NCBI GenBank assembly: GCA_035534295.1
Contig: DATLSE010000024.1
Coordinates: 1 to 64,000, forward strand
DNA from: DATKQJ01 sp035534295
GTDB lineage: Bacteria > Chloroflexota > Dormibacteria > Dormibacterales > Dormibacteraceae
Direction: 5' to 3'
Length of the DNA stretch: 64,000 nucleotides
Numbering within the stretch: the first letter of the stretch is position 1; every line of letters begins with the position of its first letter. Below the pieces are notes generated by a model. That model was not told where the DNA came from. It made no database searches and worked only from the letters and a program-made list of their open reading frames with translations. This document shows, piece after piece, positions 24,728 through 33,449 of the stretch. Position numbers and translations under genes: made by a program.

Positions 24728-25512
24728 CAGCTCAACTCCCGGATCACCGACCCGGGGTCGGCGGAGCGCATCAGAGCCTCTCCGACCAGCACCGCATCGG
24801 CCCCCGCGCGCCGCATGCGCTCGGCGACGGCGCGGCCCTGGATGCCGCTCTCGGCCACGAAGACGACCTCGGGCGGAAAGAGCGGACGGAGCTCCTCGCT
24901 CAGGCTGACGTCGACCTCAAAGGTATCCAGATCGCGGTGGTTGACACCCACCACGCGGGCTCCCAGCTCGAGCGCGAGCGTGGCCTCGGCGGCGTCGTGA
25001 ACCTCAACCAGCGCCTCCAGATCCAGGCCCCAGGCATACCTCAAGAGCTCGCCCAGGCGGGAGGGCTCAAGGCCGGCGCAGATGAGCAGCACCGCGTCGG
25101 CGCCGAGTCCGCGAGCCTCCAGGATCTGGTATTCGTCGAGCACGAAATCCTTGCGCAGTATGGGCACCCCGGGGGCGGCCGATCGGGCCAGAACCAGATC
25201 GTCCGGGCTGCCCCCAAAGCTCTGTTCCTGGCACAGGACCGAGATCGCAGCCGCCCCGGCCTCGGCGTAGGCGGCGGCGAGTTCGGCTGGCCGGTAGTCG
25301 GCCGCCAAAAGGCCCATGCTGGGCGTGCGGCGCTTCATCTCCGCCACCACCTTGAGCTCCACTCCGCGCAGGGCCGGAGCCAGATCCAGCGTCGACGGGC
25401 GCTCCCGGACCCGGGCCTCGAGCACGCTGGCGGGCACCCGCGCGCGCCGCGCCTGAAGCTCGGCCAAAGACTCAGCGTAAAGACGGCGCAGGAGCCCGGG
25501 CGCAGTCCTCAC
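24724..25512 (-). CDS. trpC: Indole-3-glycerol phosphate synthase
   Basis: Closes the indole ring. A 262-residue barrel with AEMKRRTPSMG (the catalytic lysine region; usual form is KxxSPSxG), ILRKDFVLDEYQI, LEALVEVHD, GVNHRDLDTFEV and AESGI. GTG start in a GTGA overlap with trpD. Separate from TrpF, unlike the fused enterobacterial enzyme. Confidence 0.95.
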   Translation of the reverse strand: MRTAPGLLRRLYAESLAELQARRARVPASVLEARVRERPSTLDLAPALRGVELKVVAEMKRRTPSMGLLAADYRPAELAAAYAEAGAAAISVLCQEQSFGGSPDDLVLARSAAPGVPILRKDFVLDEYQILEARGLGADAVLLICAGLEPSRLGELLRYAWGLDLEALVEVHDAAEATLALELGARVVGVNHRDLDTFEVDVSLSEELRPLFPPEVVFVAESGIQGRAVAERMRRAGADAVLVGEALMRSADPGSVIRELSC

Positions 25513-26528
25513 GAGGCCCCCTGGGATGCCGCCGCCAGGCGCCAGGCCGCGAGGCGTTCGGCGGCGGCACCGCGATCTAGAGCCTCGCGCGCCAGACCCA
25601 GACCGACGCTGAAGTCGCTCGCCACTCCGGCCGCGATGAGGGCGGCGGCGGCGTTGAGGCAGACCACGTCCCGGCGCGGACCCATCTCGCCCGCCAGCAC
25701 CCGCTCGGCGATGCGAGCGTTGTCGACCGGCGTCCCACCGCTCAGCGCCTCGGCCCCCACCGGCTCGAGGCCGAGGTCGGTGGCGCGGAGGCCGTATTCA
25801 CGCCGCGTTCCCCCACCGAGCTCCACCACCCGCGACTCCCCGCTCAGGCTGAGCTCGTCCAGGCCGGGGGAGGAGAAGACCAGGGCCCGACTCAGCCCCA
25901 GGCGCTCAAGCGCGTCCGCCATCAGCGGCACCAGCTCCGGATCCGCCACGCCCAGAGTCTGGCGGCCCACCCGGGCCGGGTTGCAGAGCGGCCCCAAAAG
26001 GTTGAACACCGTACGCACTCCGAGCTCGCGCCGGGGTACTCCGGCGAAGCGAAAGGAAGGGTGGTAGAGGGGAGCGAACAGGAACCCGATTCCAACCTCG
26101 TCGATGATCTGCGCGGTGCGCTGAGGCGCGAGGTCGATGGGCAGCCCGAGCGCCTCCAGGACGTCGGCGCTGCCCGAAGCCGAGGAGGCCGCGCGATTGC
26201 CGTGCTTGGCCACCACCGCGCCGCACGAGGCGGCGACGATGGCAGCCAGGGTTGAGATGTTGAAGGTTCGGGCGCCATCCCCGCCCGTACCGCAGGTGTC
26301 GATGGCGCTCTCGGGTGCGGCGATGCTGATCGGGGTGGCCAGCTCGCGCGCAGTTCGCGCCATGCCCGCCAACTCGGACGCCGTCTCCCCCTTGACCCGC
26401 AGGGCCATGATGAAGCCCGCGATCTGGACCGGCGTGGCCTCGTCGCGCATGATCACGCCCATGGCCTCCGCCGCCTCCGCCTCGCTCAGGTCGTGGCCTC
26501 GGCTGAGCTTCTGCAGGTACTCGATCAA
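25509..26528 (-). CDS. trpD: Anthranilate phosphoribosyltransferase
   Basis: Adds phosphoribosyl to anthranilate. Family sequence starts at LIEYLQKLSRGHDL, so the start is the TTG at 26528, which overlaps the trpG stop by four bases (TTGA). This gives 339 residues, the normal length. Motifs are DTCGTGGDGARTFNIST (PRPP and anthranilate binding), KHGNRAASS and NLLGPLCNPA. The upstream open frame to 26660 is inside trpG and not real. Confidence 0.95.
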   Translation of the reverse strand: MIEYLQKLSRGHDLSEAEAAEAMGVIMRDEATPVQIAGFIMALRVKGETASELAGMARTARELATPISIAAPESAIDTCGTGGDGARTFNISTLAAIVAASCGAVVAKHGNRAASSASGSADVLEALGLPIDLAPQRTAQIIDEVGIGFLFAPLYHPSFRFAGVPRRELGVRTVFNLLGPLCNPARVGRQTLGVADPELVPLMADALERLGLSRALVFSSPGLDELSLSGESRVVELGGGTRREYGLRATDLGLEPVGAEALSGGTPVDNARIAERVLAGEMGPRRDVVCLNAAAALIAAGVASDFSVGLGLAREALDRGAAAERLAAWRLAAASQGAS

Positions 26529-27094
26529 GCCTCGCTCTCCAGGAAGTTGGCCAGCAGGCGGCGGCCCTCGGGGGTGAGGATCGACTCGGGGTGGAACTGC
26601 ACCCCGTAGGTCGGGTGCTGGCGGTGCCTCAGACCCATCACGATGCCGTCGGCGGTCCACGCCGATACCTCGAGGAGGGCCGGTACCGAGACCCTCTCCA
26701 CCACCAGGGAATGGTAGCGGGTGGCGCTGAAAGGGTTGGGCAGACCCTGAAAGGGTGGCCCGCCGTCGTGTTCGATGAGGTCGGTTTTGCCGTGCACCGG
26801 CTGATGGCGCAGCACCCGGCCGCCGAAGGCTTGGCCTAGCACCTGATGGCCCAGGCAGACGCCGAGCACCGGGATCCGGCCGGTCAGCTCCTCGACCGCG
26901 CGCAGACAGATGCCGGCGTCGTCGGGTCCACCGGGTCCGGGCGACACCACCAGCGCCTCAAAACCGCCCAGCTCCTCGATCCCTGCCTCATCGTTGCGGT
27001 AGACGGTCGGCTCCGCGCCGAGCTCGGCCAGGTACTGGACCAGGTTGTAGGTGAAGGAGTCGTAGTTGTCGATCACCGCCACCCGCCGCCTCAC
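26525..27094 (-). CDS. trpG: Anthranilate synthase glutamine amidotransferase component
   Basis: Supplies ammonia from glutamine to TrpE. A 189-residue class I amidotransferase with NYDSFTYNLVQYL, the nucleophile in GVCLGHQ and the His-Glu of HPESILT. Because only one such gene is seen, it may also serve p-aminobenzoate synthesis. GTG start in a GTGA overlap with trpE. Confidence 0.95.
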   Translation of the reverse strand: MRRRVAVIDNYDSFTYNLVQYLAELGAEPTVYRNDEAGIEELGGFEALVVSPGPGGPDDAGICLRAVEELTGRIPVLGVCLGHQVLGQAFGGRVLRHQPVHGKTDLIEHDGGPPFQGLPNPFSATRYHSLVVERVSVPALLEVSAWTADGIVMGLRHRQHPTYGVQFHPESILTPEGRRLLANFLESEA

Positions 27095-28506
27095 GGCATC
27101 GCCTCGGCGCGTTCCATGGCGGCAAACATCGCTCCCGCCTTCTCCAGCGTCTCCTGGTACTCACGTTCGGGCTCAGAGTCGGCCACCACCCCCGCTCCGG
27201 ACTGGACGTAGACCCGCCCGTCGGCGATGACGATGGTGCGCAGCGTGATGGCCATGTCGATGTTGCCGCCGAACCCGACGTAGCCCAGGGCGCCGGCGTA
27301 GGCGCCCCGGAGCTCTGGCTCGAGCTCGGCGATGATCTCCATGGCGCGGATCTTGGGCGCGCCCGACACCGTGCCCGCGGGGAAGGCGGCCCGAAGCGCG
27401 TCCAGGCTGTCGCGGCCGGGGGCGAGGCGGCCGCTGACCGAAGACGAGATGTGCATCACGTGGGAGTAGCGCTCAACCTCCATCAGGCGGTCGACCTGCA
27501 CCGATCCCGGGCGGCACACCCGGCCCACGTCGTTGCGTCCCAGATCGACCAGCATGACGTGCTCGGCGCGCTCCTTCTGGTCCTCTAGGAGCTCGCGCTC
27601 GAGGCGCTGGTCCTCCTCGTCGTCAGCCCCGCGGCGGCGGGTGCCGGCGAGGGGTCGCACCTGCACCCGCCCGTCCTCGACCTGGACCAGGAGCTCAGGC
27701 GAGGTCCCCACCAGGTGGCGCTCCCCGCCCAGGCTCAGGTGGTACATGTAGGGCGAGGGATTGATCCCGCGCAACGCTCGATAGACGTCGAGCGGCCGCG
27801 CCTCAAGGGGCTTGGAAAAGCGCTGCGAGAGCACGATCTGAAACGCGTCCCCGGCCAGGATGTGCTCCTTGGCCGCCCCCACCATGGCCACAAAGCCCTC
27901 CTGCGTGACGTTGCTGGTCCAGCCCTGGTGCGCCACCCCGGGACGAGGAGGCGGTAATACCAGCTCGGCGTCGAGCCGGGCCTGCATCTGGTCCAGACGG
28001 TCGACCGCGACGGACAGAGCCTCCCTCCGCGGGCGGTGGACGGTGATCAGGCGCAGGCGCTGGGTCACGTGATCGAAGACGGCCAGGCTCTCGGCGCGCA
28101 GAAATGCCGACTCCGGCATCCCGGGACCGGCCCCCAGCGGTCGCGGCAGGCGCTCAAAGTGACCCGAGCTCTCATACCCCAGATAGCCCACCGCCCCCCC
28201 CAGAAAGCGGGGTAGGCCGGGGGTGGGCGCGAGTTCCTCGGCCGCCAGCTCGCGCAGTGCGGCGAGCGGATCGCCCGGGCCCAGATCCAGGCTCTGGGCC
28301 TGGTGGCTTAAAAACGAATAGCGACCCAGGCGCTCTCCCCCGATCACGCTCTCGAGCAGAAAGCCGGGATCTCCGGGCGGGCAGAGCAGCGCGTGCGCTC
28401 GGACCGGGGTCAAAAGATCGCCGGGCAGGTCACGATACACCGGAATCAGGTCGTATCGTTCCGCCAGAGCGCGCACCTGCGCGGCGGAAGGGTGACTCTC
28501 GCTCAT
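27091..28506 (-). CDS. trpE: Anthranilate synthase component I
   Basis: Turns chorismate and ammonia into anthranilate. The 471-residue protein has the chorismate-enzyme domain in its second half: GDAFQIVLSQRF, GTRRRG, EERAEHVMLVDLGRNDVGRV-type residues (around 300-320), and GTVSGAPKIRAME. The N-terminal half carries the region that binds feedback tryptophan. ATG start. It is the first gene of trpEGDCFBA-aroF. Confidence 0.96.
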   Translation of the reverse strand: MSESHPSAAQVRALAERYDLIPVYRDLPGDLLTPVRAHALLCPPGDPGFLLESVIGGERLGRYSFLSHQAQSLDLGPGDPLAALRELAAEELAPTPGLPRFLGGAVGYLGYESSGHFERLPRPLGAGPGMPESAFLRAESLAVFDHVTQRLRLITVHRPRREALSVAVDRLDQMQARLDAELVLPPPRPGVAHQGWTSNVTQEGFVAMVGAAKEHILAGDAFQIVLSQRFSKPLEARPLDVYRALRGINPSPYMYHLSLGGERHLVGTSPELLVQVEDGRVQVRPLAGTRRRGADDEEDQRLERELLEDQKERAEHVMLVDLGRNDVGRVCRPGSVQVDRLMEVERYSHVMHISSSVSGRLAPGRDSLDALRAAFPAGTVSGAPKIRAMEIIAELEPELRGAYAGALGYVGFGGNIDMAITLRTIVIADGRVYVQSGAGVVADSEPEREYQETLEKAGAMFAAMERAEAMP

Positions 28507-28770
28507 CTCTCCTGGTCTCGTCTCTGCTGCTCACCCACCCGCTTAAGGAGGGAGGGTCAAAGTGTACCAACGCCGGCCGGGAGCATCGCGCGGGCGGCCC
28601 CGAACACGCGGAGTCGATTCGCGCCCGGCCTCCTGGCAGGGGTTTAGACAGTCCCCGACCGGCGGATGCCGCGGGCAGTACTCCCCCACCGCCGTCCGGC
28701 GGCCCTGAAGACGACGCTCACTACTCCCGGTCGGTTCGGCCCGGCTGCCTGATCGGCCCGTCGGCAGAGC
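28507..28770 (-). promoter_or_regulatory. Region upstream of the trp operon
   Basis: A stretch of 264 bases between the VOC gene stop and trpE. A TACACT hexamer at 28561-28566 (minus strand) is a possible -10, giving a leader of about 50 bases, and AGGAG lies just before the ATG. I see no leader peptide with Trp codons, no T-box and no terminator/antiterminator pair, so the mode of control is not evident. The rest is GC-rich with no gene. Confidence 0.3.
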
Positions 28771-29163
28771 TCATGGAAGACGCACCGACCCGTCCTCCTC
28801 CAGCGCCCAGTCAGGGTTGTAGGCGACCTCCCAGACGTATCCGTCGGGATCGGCGAAGGCGCCGGTGAAGCCGCCCCACTCGGCCCGGTGCCCGGGCCGA
28901 ACAATCTTGCCCCCCGCCCGCTCGGCCTCCCTGAGCAGCCGGTCCACCTCGTGCGGTGAGCGCACGTTATGGGCCAGCTCCAGGCCCGGCGCGCCGTGGC
29001 CACCCAGTTTTATCCAGAGGGCGAAGACCATGCCGCCGGCCTGAAAGAAGACGACCTCGTCGTCGGGCTGCTGGCCTTGGGCCCATCCCATCGCCTCGTA
29101 GAACGCCCGCGCTCGGGACAAGTCCTCCACGCCCAACGTCACCGCGCTGATGCGCTGTTCCAC
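28771..29163 (-). CDS. VOC superfamily protein (glyoxalase/dioxygenase-like)
   Basis: A 130-residue protein with two beta-alpha-beta-beta-beta units: SAVTLGVEDLSRARAFYEAMGW at the start and TGAFADPDGYVWEVAYNP near the end. This is the fold of glyoxalase I, bleomycin-resistance and extradiol dioxygenase proteins. It resembles small stand-alone members of unknown substrate. GTG start, with TACGAT 6 bases before it. Not obviously tied to the trp genes downstream. Confidence 0.85.
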   Translation of the reverse strand: MEQRISAVTLGVEDLSRARAFYEAMGWAQGQQPDDEVVFFQAGGMVFALWIKLGGHGAPGLELAHNVRSPHEVDRLLREAERAGGKIVRPGHRAEWGGFTGAFADPDGYVWEVAYNPDWALEEDGSVRLP

Positions 29164-29169
29164 TCCCGG

Positions 29170-29175
29170 ATCGTA
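29170..29175 (-). promoter_or_regulatory. Possible -10 box for the VOC gene
   Basis: TACGAT on the minus strand lies 6 bases before the GTG start at 29163, another candidate for a leaderless mRNA. Confidence 0.35.
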
Positions 29176-29490
29176 AGTCCCACCCCCAGTCCTAAAGCGT
29201 GCGACCGCAATGGGCGGCCTGGTGAGGACACCCTCCGCGATTCATGCCTCTACGGCATCTCGGCCGGCAGACCAAGCCTGCCGAGCTTGGCTTCGTAGGC
29301 ACCGGCGCCACCCTCAGAGCAGGGGGGACGAACGGCCTCCGGGTTCACGGCCGGGCGGCAACCCTGGACCAGCACGCCTCGGCCCCAACCGCACCCCCCA
29401 CCACCGGTTGCCGGAGCCAGGGCGGCTTCGACGACGCCCTGCGATTGGACTTCGGTCAGCGCCAAGCCGCCTCTTTATGAGGGGCCCTGG
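29176..29490. other. Intergenic stretch with several hairpins, no gene seen
   Basis: About 315 bases between the aminotransferase stop and the VOC gene. It holds ATGCC/GGCAT arms at 29244-29258 and two hairpins that cannot form together: CGGCAG/CTGCCG (29265-29283) and CCAAGC/GCTTGG (29272-29290). GAGGGGC/GCCCCTC arms at 29479-29500 surround the aminotransferase stop and could act in termination, though no T-run follows. Short open frames here lack any protein signal I recognise. Confidence 0.4.
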
Positions 29491-30663
29491 TCAGCCCCTC
29501 GAAAGATGATGGCTGATCCGCTCCAGCGCCTCCCTGAGATCGGCCTCCCCTTGCGTGTAGGCCAGGCGCAGGTATCCGGCACCGCCCTCACCGAAGGCGG
29601 TGCCGGGCAGAACCGCCACCCCGGCTAGGAGCAATTCCTCGGCCAGGAGGCGCTCATCGCGGCCCGTACCCTCGATGTTGGGAAACAGATAGAAGGCGCC
29701 GGCGGGCCGGCCGCAACGGACGCCGGGAATCTGGTTCAAGCCCGCGAGCAGGAGGTCGCGACGTTGCCTGAAGGCGGCCACCATGCGCTCCACGGCCAGC
29801 TCTGAGCTGGGACTGCGCAGAGCCTCGATGGCCGCGATCTGGGTGAATGTGGCGGCACACGAGGCGGTGTTGATCATGAGCTTGGCGATCTGCTGGGCCA
29901 GGAGCGGGGGCGCGACGGCGTAGCCCAGCCGCCAGCCGCACATGGCGTAGGTCTTGGACAGGCCGTCCATGAGCACGGTCCGCTCCGCCATGCCGGGCAG
30001 GGAGAGGATGGAGCGGTGCTCCTGGTCGTAGATCAGGTGGGAGTAGATCTCATCCGAGATCACGATCAGGTCCCGCTCCCGGGCCAAATCGGCGATCGCC
30101 TCGAGATCGGAGGCCGAGAGCACGCCCCCGGTGGGGTTGTGCGGGCTGTTGATCACGATGGCGCGGGTGCGGGGCCCGACCAGCGCCCTCAACTCCTCGA
30201 GGTCGATGCCGAAGCCCCGCTCCTCGCGCAGATGAAGTGCCACCGGCCGGCCGCCCAGGAAGCTGACCTGGCTGGCATAGGCGGGGTATCCGGGGTCGGG
30301 GACTATGACCTCGTCGCCGGGCTCGATCAGAGCCATGAGGGCGAACAGCGCGACGAATTTGGAACCCGGGGTCAACACGACGTGTTCGGGATCGATCTCG
30401 ATTCCCGCGCGCGCACCCACGGCCAGCGCCACGGCCGCGCGCGCCTCAGGCAGTCCGGCGGCGGGGGTGTAGTGGGTGTAGCCCGAGCGGATGGCCTCTA
30501 CCCCGACCTCGGTGATGTTGTCCGGAGTCTGGAAGTCGGGCTCTCCGATCTCCAGATGGATGATCCTGTGGCCCTCGGCCTCGAGCGCCCGAGCCCGGGC
30601 CAAGACCTCGAAAGCGCCCTCGGTTCCGAGCCGGTCCATGCGCCGGGCGAGTCGGATCGGCAC
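29491..30663 (-). CDS. Class I/II PLP aminotransferase
   Basis: A fold-type I aminotransferase of about 390 residues. Motifs: HLEIGEPDFQTP, YTPAAGLPEAR, NSPHNPTGG, SDEIYSHLIYD and the PLP lysine in SKTYAMCGWRLGY. The pattern is that of the aspartate/aromatic/alanine group (subgroup I-gamma); the donor cannot be chosen by eye. With tyrA and the trp genes nearby, an aromatic substrate is possible. The frame opens with TTG at 30696 inside the SDR gene; GTG 30663, one base after the SDR stop, fits better. Confidence 0.88.
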   Translation of the reverse strand: MPIRLARRMDRLGTEGAFEVLARARALEAEGHRIIHLEIGEPDFQTPDNITEVGVEAIRSGYTHYTPAAGLPEARAAVALAVGARAGIEIDPEHVVLTPGSKFVALFALMALIEPGDEVIVPDPGYPAYASQVSFLGGRPVALHLREERGFGIDLEELRALVGPRTRAIVINSPHNPTGGVLSASDLEAIADLARERDLIVISDEIYSHLIYDQEHRSILSLPGMAERTVLMDGLSKTYAMCGWRLGYAVAPPLLAQQIAKLMINTASCAATFTQIAAIEALRSPSSELAVERMVAAFRQRRDLLLAGLNQIPGVRCGRPAGAFYLFPNIEGTGRDERLLAEELLLAGVAVLPGTAFGEGGAGYLRLAYTQGEADLREALERISHHLSRG

Positions 30664-30664
30664 C

Positions 30665-31408
30665 TCAGTGGATGCCGAGCAGAGCGCCGCCGTCAACGCC
30701 CAGGGTCTGGCCGGTGATGTACGCGGCCTGGACCGACGCCAGAAAAGCGCACGCGGCGCCGAACTCTTCCACGGTGCCGAAGCGCCGCATGGGCAGGTTC
30801 TCCCCCACCCCTTCCAACGACTCGCCGTGAAGCTGGCGCAGGCGCTGGGTGAGAATGCCCTGCGGCGCCAGGTTGTTGACCGTCACGCCGGATGCGGCAA
30901 CCTCAAAGCTCAGGCTCTTGGCCATGGCGGTGACGGCGGATCGGTAGGCGTTGGAAAGGATCAGGTTCCCGATCGGCTGCCGCACGGAGATCGAGGTGAT
31001 GTTTATGATGCGCCCCCGCCCGCTCGACTTGAGCAGGCCCAGGGCGGCGCGGATCATGCGCACGGCGCTGACCAGCGTGAGCTGATGCGCCATCTCCCAG
31101 GCCTCGGGCGGGGTCGACTCGAAGGTGCCCGGCGGCGGCCCGCCCGCGTTGCAGACCAGGATGTCGAGCCCCCCCAGCCGCTCAGCGGAGAAGGCCACGA
31201 CGCGTTCAGGCTCCCCCGGCTGGGCCAGATCAGACGCGATCACCCCCTCGGCGCCCAGCTCCCGCCCGGTTCGCTCCAAGCGCTCCGCATCGCGCGCACA
31301 GAGGACCACGCGGGCACCCTCGGCCGCCAGCGCCGCCGCGCAAGCCCGCCCCAGACCGGTGCTGGAGGCGGTGACGAGGGCCCGAGTGGAGCTAAGCCCG
31401 AGGTCCAC
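30665..31408 (-). CDS. SDR family oxidoreductase, atypical active site
   Basis: A 247-residue Rossmann protein: TASSTGLGRA cofactor loop, CNAGG, ITSIS with the active serine, and a terminal GQTLGVDGG. The usual YxxxK is replaced: the aligned segment reads SNAYR, as in a known atypical subgroup annotated as 3-oxoacyl-reductase-like. Function is therefore uncertain. GTG 31408 is chosen because AGGGGG precedes it at short distance; a TTG at 31432 would add eight residues. Same strand as the aminotransferase, one base apart. Confidence 0.85.
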   Translation of the reverse strand: MDLGLSSTRALVTASSTGLGRACAAALAAEGARVVLCARDAERLERTGRELGAEGVIASDLAQPGEPERVVAFSAERLGGLDILVCNAGGPPPGTFESTPPEAWEMAHQLTLVSAVRMIRAALGLLKSSGRGRIINITSISVRQPIGNLILSNAYRSAVTAMAKSLSFEVAASGVTVNNLAPQGILTQRLRQLHGESLEGVGENLPMRRFGTVEEFGAACAFLASVQAAYITGQTLGVDGGALLGIH

Positions 31409-31477
31409 CGACCCCCTCTGTCCCGCGCGCAACCGATGCCATTCCGATAGCGTATCCGTCCGGGCCGGCCGAGGATT

Positions 31478-33133
31478 TCACCCGGCGCTGCTGACGTACC
31501 AGGAGGTGACGTGAGCAAAGCGGTCGGAGGGATCCACCACGGGGTCGATCGTCACCCCCCGGATGCGGCGCGAGACGACGTAGATGTAGTGGGGCTCGAA
31601 CAGGAACACGGCCGGCGCGGACGCGCTCATCAGGCTCTGAAAGTCGACGTACGCGGCCTCGCGGTTGGGACGGTCGTTCCACGGCGATGCCCGCCCGTCC
31701 TCGAGGTCCTTGTCGATCAGGTCCTGGTCAGGATTGAGGGCGCTGGCGAAGTTGACGCTGCCCGCCGGGGCCCCCGAGTGCCACAGGCTGTACTGATCGG
31801 GGTCGGGACCGTTGTCGAAGGCGGCCAGGGCCAGCTGGTAGTCCTTGGGCTGCAGATAGACGCTGACCAGATCTGAGGCCGCCACCGGCTCGACCTTGAC
31901 CTCCACGCCGACCCGCTTCAACTGCTGGGCCACGGCGTCGGCGACCTGCAGGTATGGATATCCGTCGGCCGTGACCAGACTGAGCGATAAGACCTGACCC
32001 GCCTTCTGGAGCAGCCCGGTGCTCGGGTTGACGCTCCAACCGGCGGCGGCGAAGTCGGCTCGGGCCCGGGTCAGATCAAATGGGTTGGCTCCCGACACCT
32101 TGGAGTTGTACGCCCAACTGCTGGGCGGGATGGGCCCCGGGGCAGGGTCGGCGTGGCCACCCAGCACGCTGTTGACGATGGCGCCGCGGTCGATCGACTC
32201 GGCCAGCGCCAGGCGGACCGACGTGGGGGTGAAATAGTTCTGATTGGCGGGGGTCAGATTGAGCAGGATGGCCGCAAAGCTGAAGCTCTGGCGCTCAAAG
32301 ATCTGGAGATCGGGGCGCTTGGCCAGGCTGGCCAGCTGAGGAGGCTGGAGCGCGCCCACCGCGTCTGCCGCCCCCCGGGAGACGGCGCTGACGGCGTCGG
32401 CCAGGCTCGGGTAACCGTTCATGACGAAGGAGTCAAGATAGGGCGCCGGCCGTGCCCGGGGATTGCGAACCAGGCGCACCGTGCGCCGGTCGGGGGAGAT
32501 CGACGCGACCCGGAAGGGACCGGTTCCGATGGCGGCCGCGTTGCTGTGCAGATCCGACGCCATGGCCGTCACGGGGACGGAGGAGAAGAGATGCTCAGGG
32601 ATTATGCCCTGGCGCAGGGTGAGTGGAAAGGAGGCCAGAGGAGCCTTGAGCGTGAAGCGCACCTGATCGGGTGCCACCCGGGTGACGGTGACGTTCTTCC
32701 AATACTGGGCCGAGGGATCGGTGTAGGCCGGGTTCTGCAGCACCCCGAAGGTGAACATGACGTCATCGGCGCTGAACGCGACTCCGTCGGCCCAGCGCAC
32801 ACCGGATCGGATGGTGAAGGTGTAGCTCAGCTGATCGGCGGACTCCACCCAGGAGCTGGCCAGAACCGGAATCGGGCGCTGCCGGGCGTCGACGCCAACC
32901 AGGCCCTGATAGACCAGGCTGTCGATGTCGCGATCGTTGTCGTCGGTCTCAAAAAGGGGGTTCAGGTGGCCCACCGAGCCCACCATGGCCTCGATCATGC
33001 TGCCCCCCCGACTGGGCGTGGGCTTCGCCCCCGGCACCCCCGGCATGACGGGGGGCCGCAGGCCGCAGGCGCTGAGCAGCAGCAGCGCCAGGAGCGGAAT
33101 TAGAGCGAGGCGGGAGCGTCCGATCGCCCGCAG
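31478..33133 (-). CDS. ABC transporter substrate-binding lipoprotein (peptide/nickel type)
   Basis: Binds peptides or similar ligands outside the cell for an ABC importer (SBP family 5). Typical segments: LNPLFETDDNDRDIDSLVYQ, YTFTIRSGVRWADG, GTGPFRV and NFASALNPDQD. The first ATG (33046) leaves the protein without a signal. The frame continues upstream through a hydrophobic stretch and a lipobox (LLSACG). The only start-like codon giving a clean signal peptide is CTG at 33133, just past the secG stop, giving 551 residues. No permease or ATPase genes are nearby. Confidence 0.85.
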   Translation of the reverse strand: MRAIGRSRLALIPLLALLLLSACGLRPPVMPGVPGAKPTPSRGGSMIEAMVGSVGHLNPLFETDDNDRDIDSLVYQGLVGVDARQRPIPVLASSWVESADQLSYTFTIRSGVRWADGVAFSADDVMFTFGVLQNPAYTDPSAQYWKNVTVTRVAPDQVRFTLKAPLASFPLTLRQGIIPEHLFSSVPVTAMASDLHSNAAAIGTGPFRVASISPDRRTVRLVRNPRARPAPYLDSFVMNGYPSLADAVSAVSRGAADAVGALQPPQLASLAKRPDLQIFERQSFSFAAILLNLTPANQNYFTPTSVRLALAESIDRGAIVNSVLGGHADPAPGPIPPSSWAYNSKVSGANPFDLTRARADFAAAGWSVNPSTGLLQKAGQVLSLSLVTADGYPYLQVADAVAQQLKRVGVEVKVEPVAASDLVSVYLQPKDYQLALAAFDNGPDPDQYSLWHSGAPAGSVNFASALNPDQDLIDKDLEDGRASPWNDRPNREAAYVDFQSLMSASAPAVFLFEPHYIYVVSRRIRGVTIDPVVDPSDRFAHVTSWYVSSAG

Positions 33134-33134
33134 A

Positions 33135-33392
33135 CTACTTGAGGTGATAGTTGGCCCAGATGTTGGCGACCGAGATCAAAAAGAACGCCCCGGTCAGAAC
33201 CCAGGTCGTGTAGTAGACCTGGCGCTCCAATCCGCGCCGCGTCCTGTATCCCCCGCCCAGACCACCATCGCCGCCGCCGATGGTCCCCCCCAGGCCGGTC
33301 GCCTTGGGGGTCTGGATCAGGACTGACACCGTGAGCAGGATCGCCGTCGCCACCTCGAGTATCACCAGGACGTGATTGATCGTCGCGTTCAT
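33135..33392 (-). CDS. secG: Preprotein translocase subunit SecG
   Basis: Small SecYEG partner with two membrane helices: HVLVILEVATAILLTVSVLIQ and VYYTTWVLTGAFFLISVANI (each quoted in part). Between them lies the SecG signature TPKATGLGGTIGGG. 85 residues, normal size. SecG commonly follows tpiA in Gram-positive relatives; here superoxide dismutase lies between them. Its TAG stop adjoins the proposed start of the binding-protein gene. Confidence 0.92.
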   Translation of the reverse strand: MNATINHVLVILEVATAILLTVSVLIQTPKATGLGGTIGGGDGGLGGGYRTRRGLERQVYYTTWVLTGAFFLISVANIWANYHLK

Positions 33393-33449
33393 GGTTTCAC
33401 GAGTCTAGCGGGAGGCGACCCCCGGGGCCCCCTCCCGCCACATCCTGGG

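Noticed and set aside
28507..28770. A trp leader peptide or T-box before trpE
   Set aside because: No run of Trp codons in a short frame, no T-box sequence and no terminator pair could be found.
29290..29420. A GGCAACC-containing segment that recalls SAM riboswitch cores
   Set aside because: Only a short match. The flanking helices do not fit and no plus-strand gene lies downstream for it to control.
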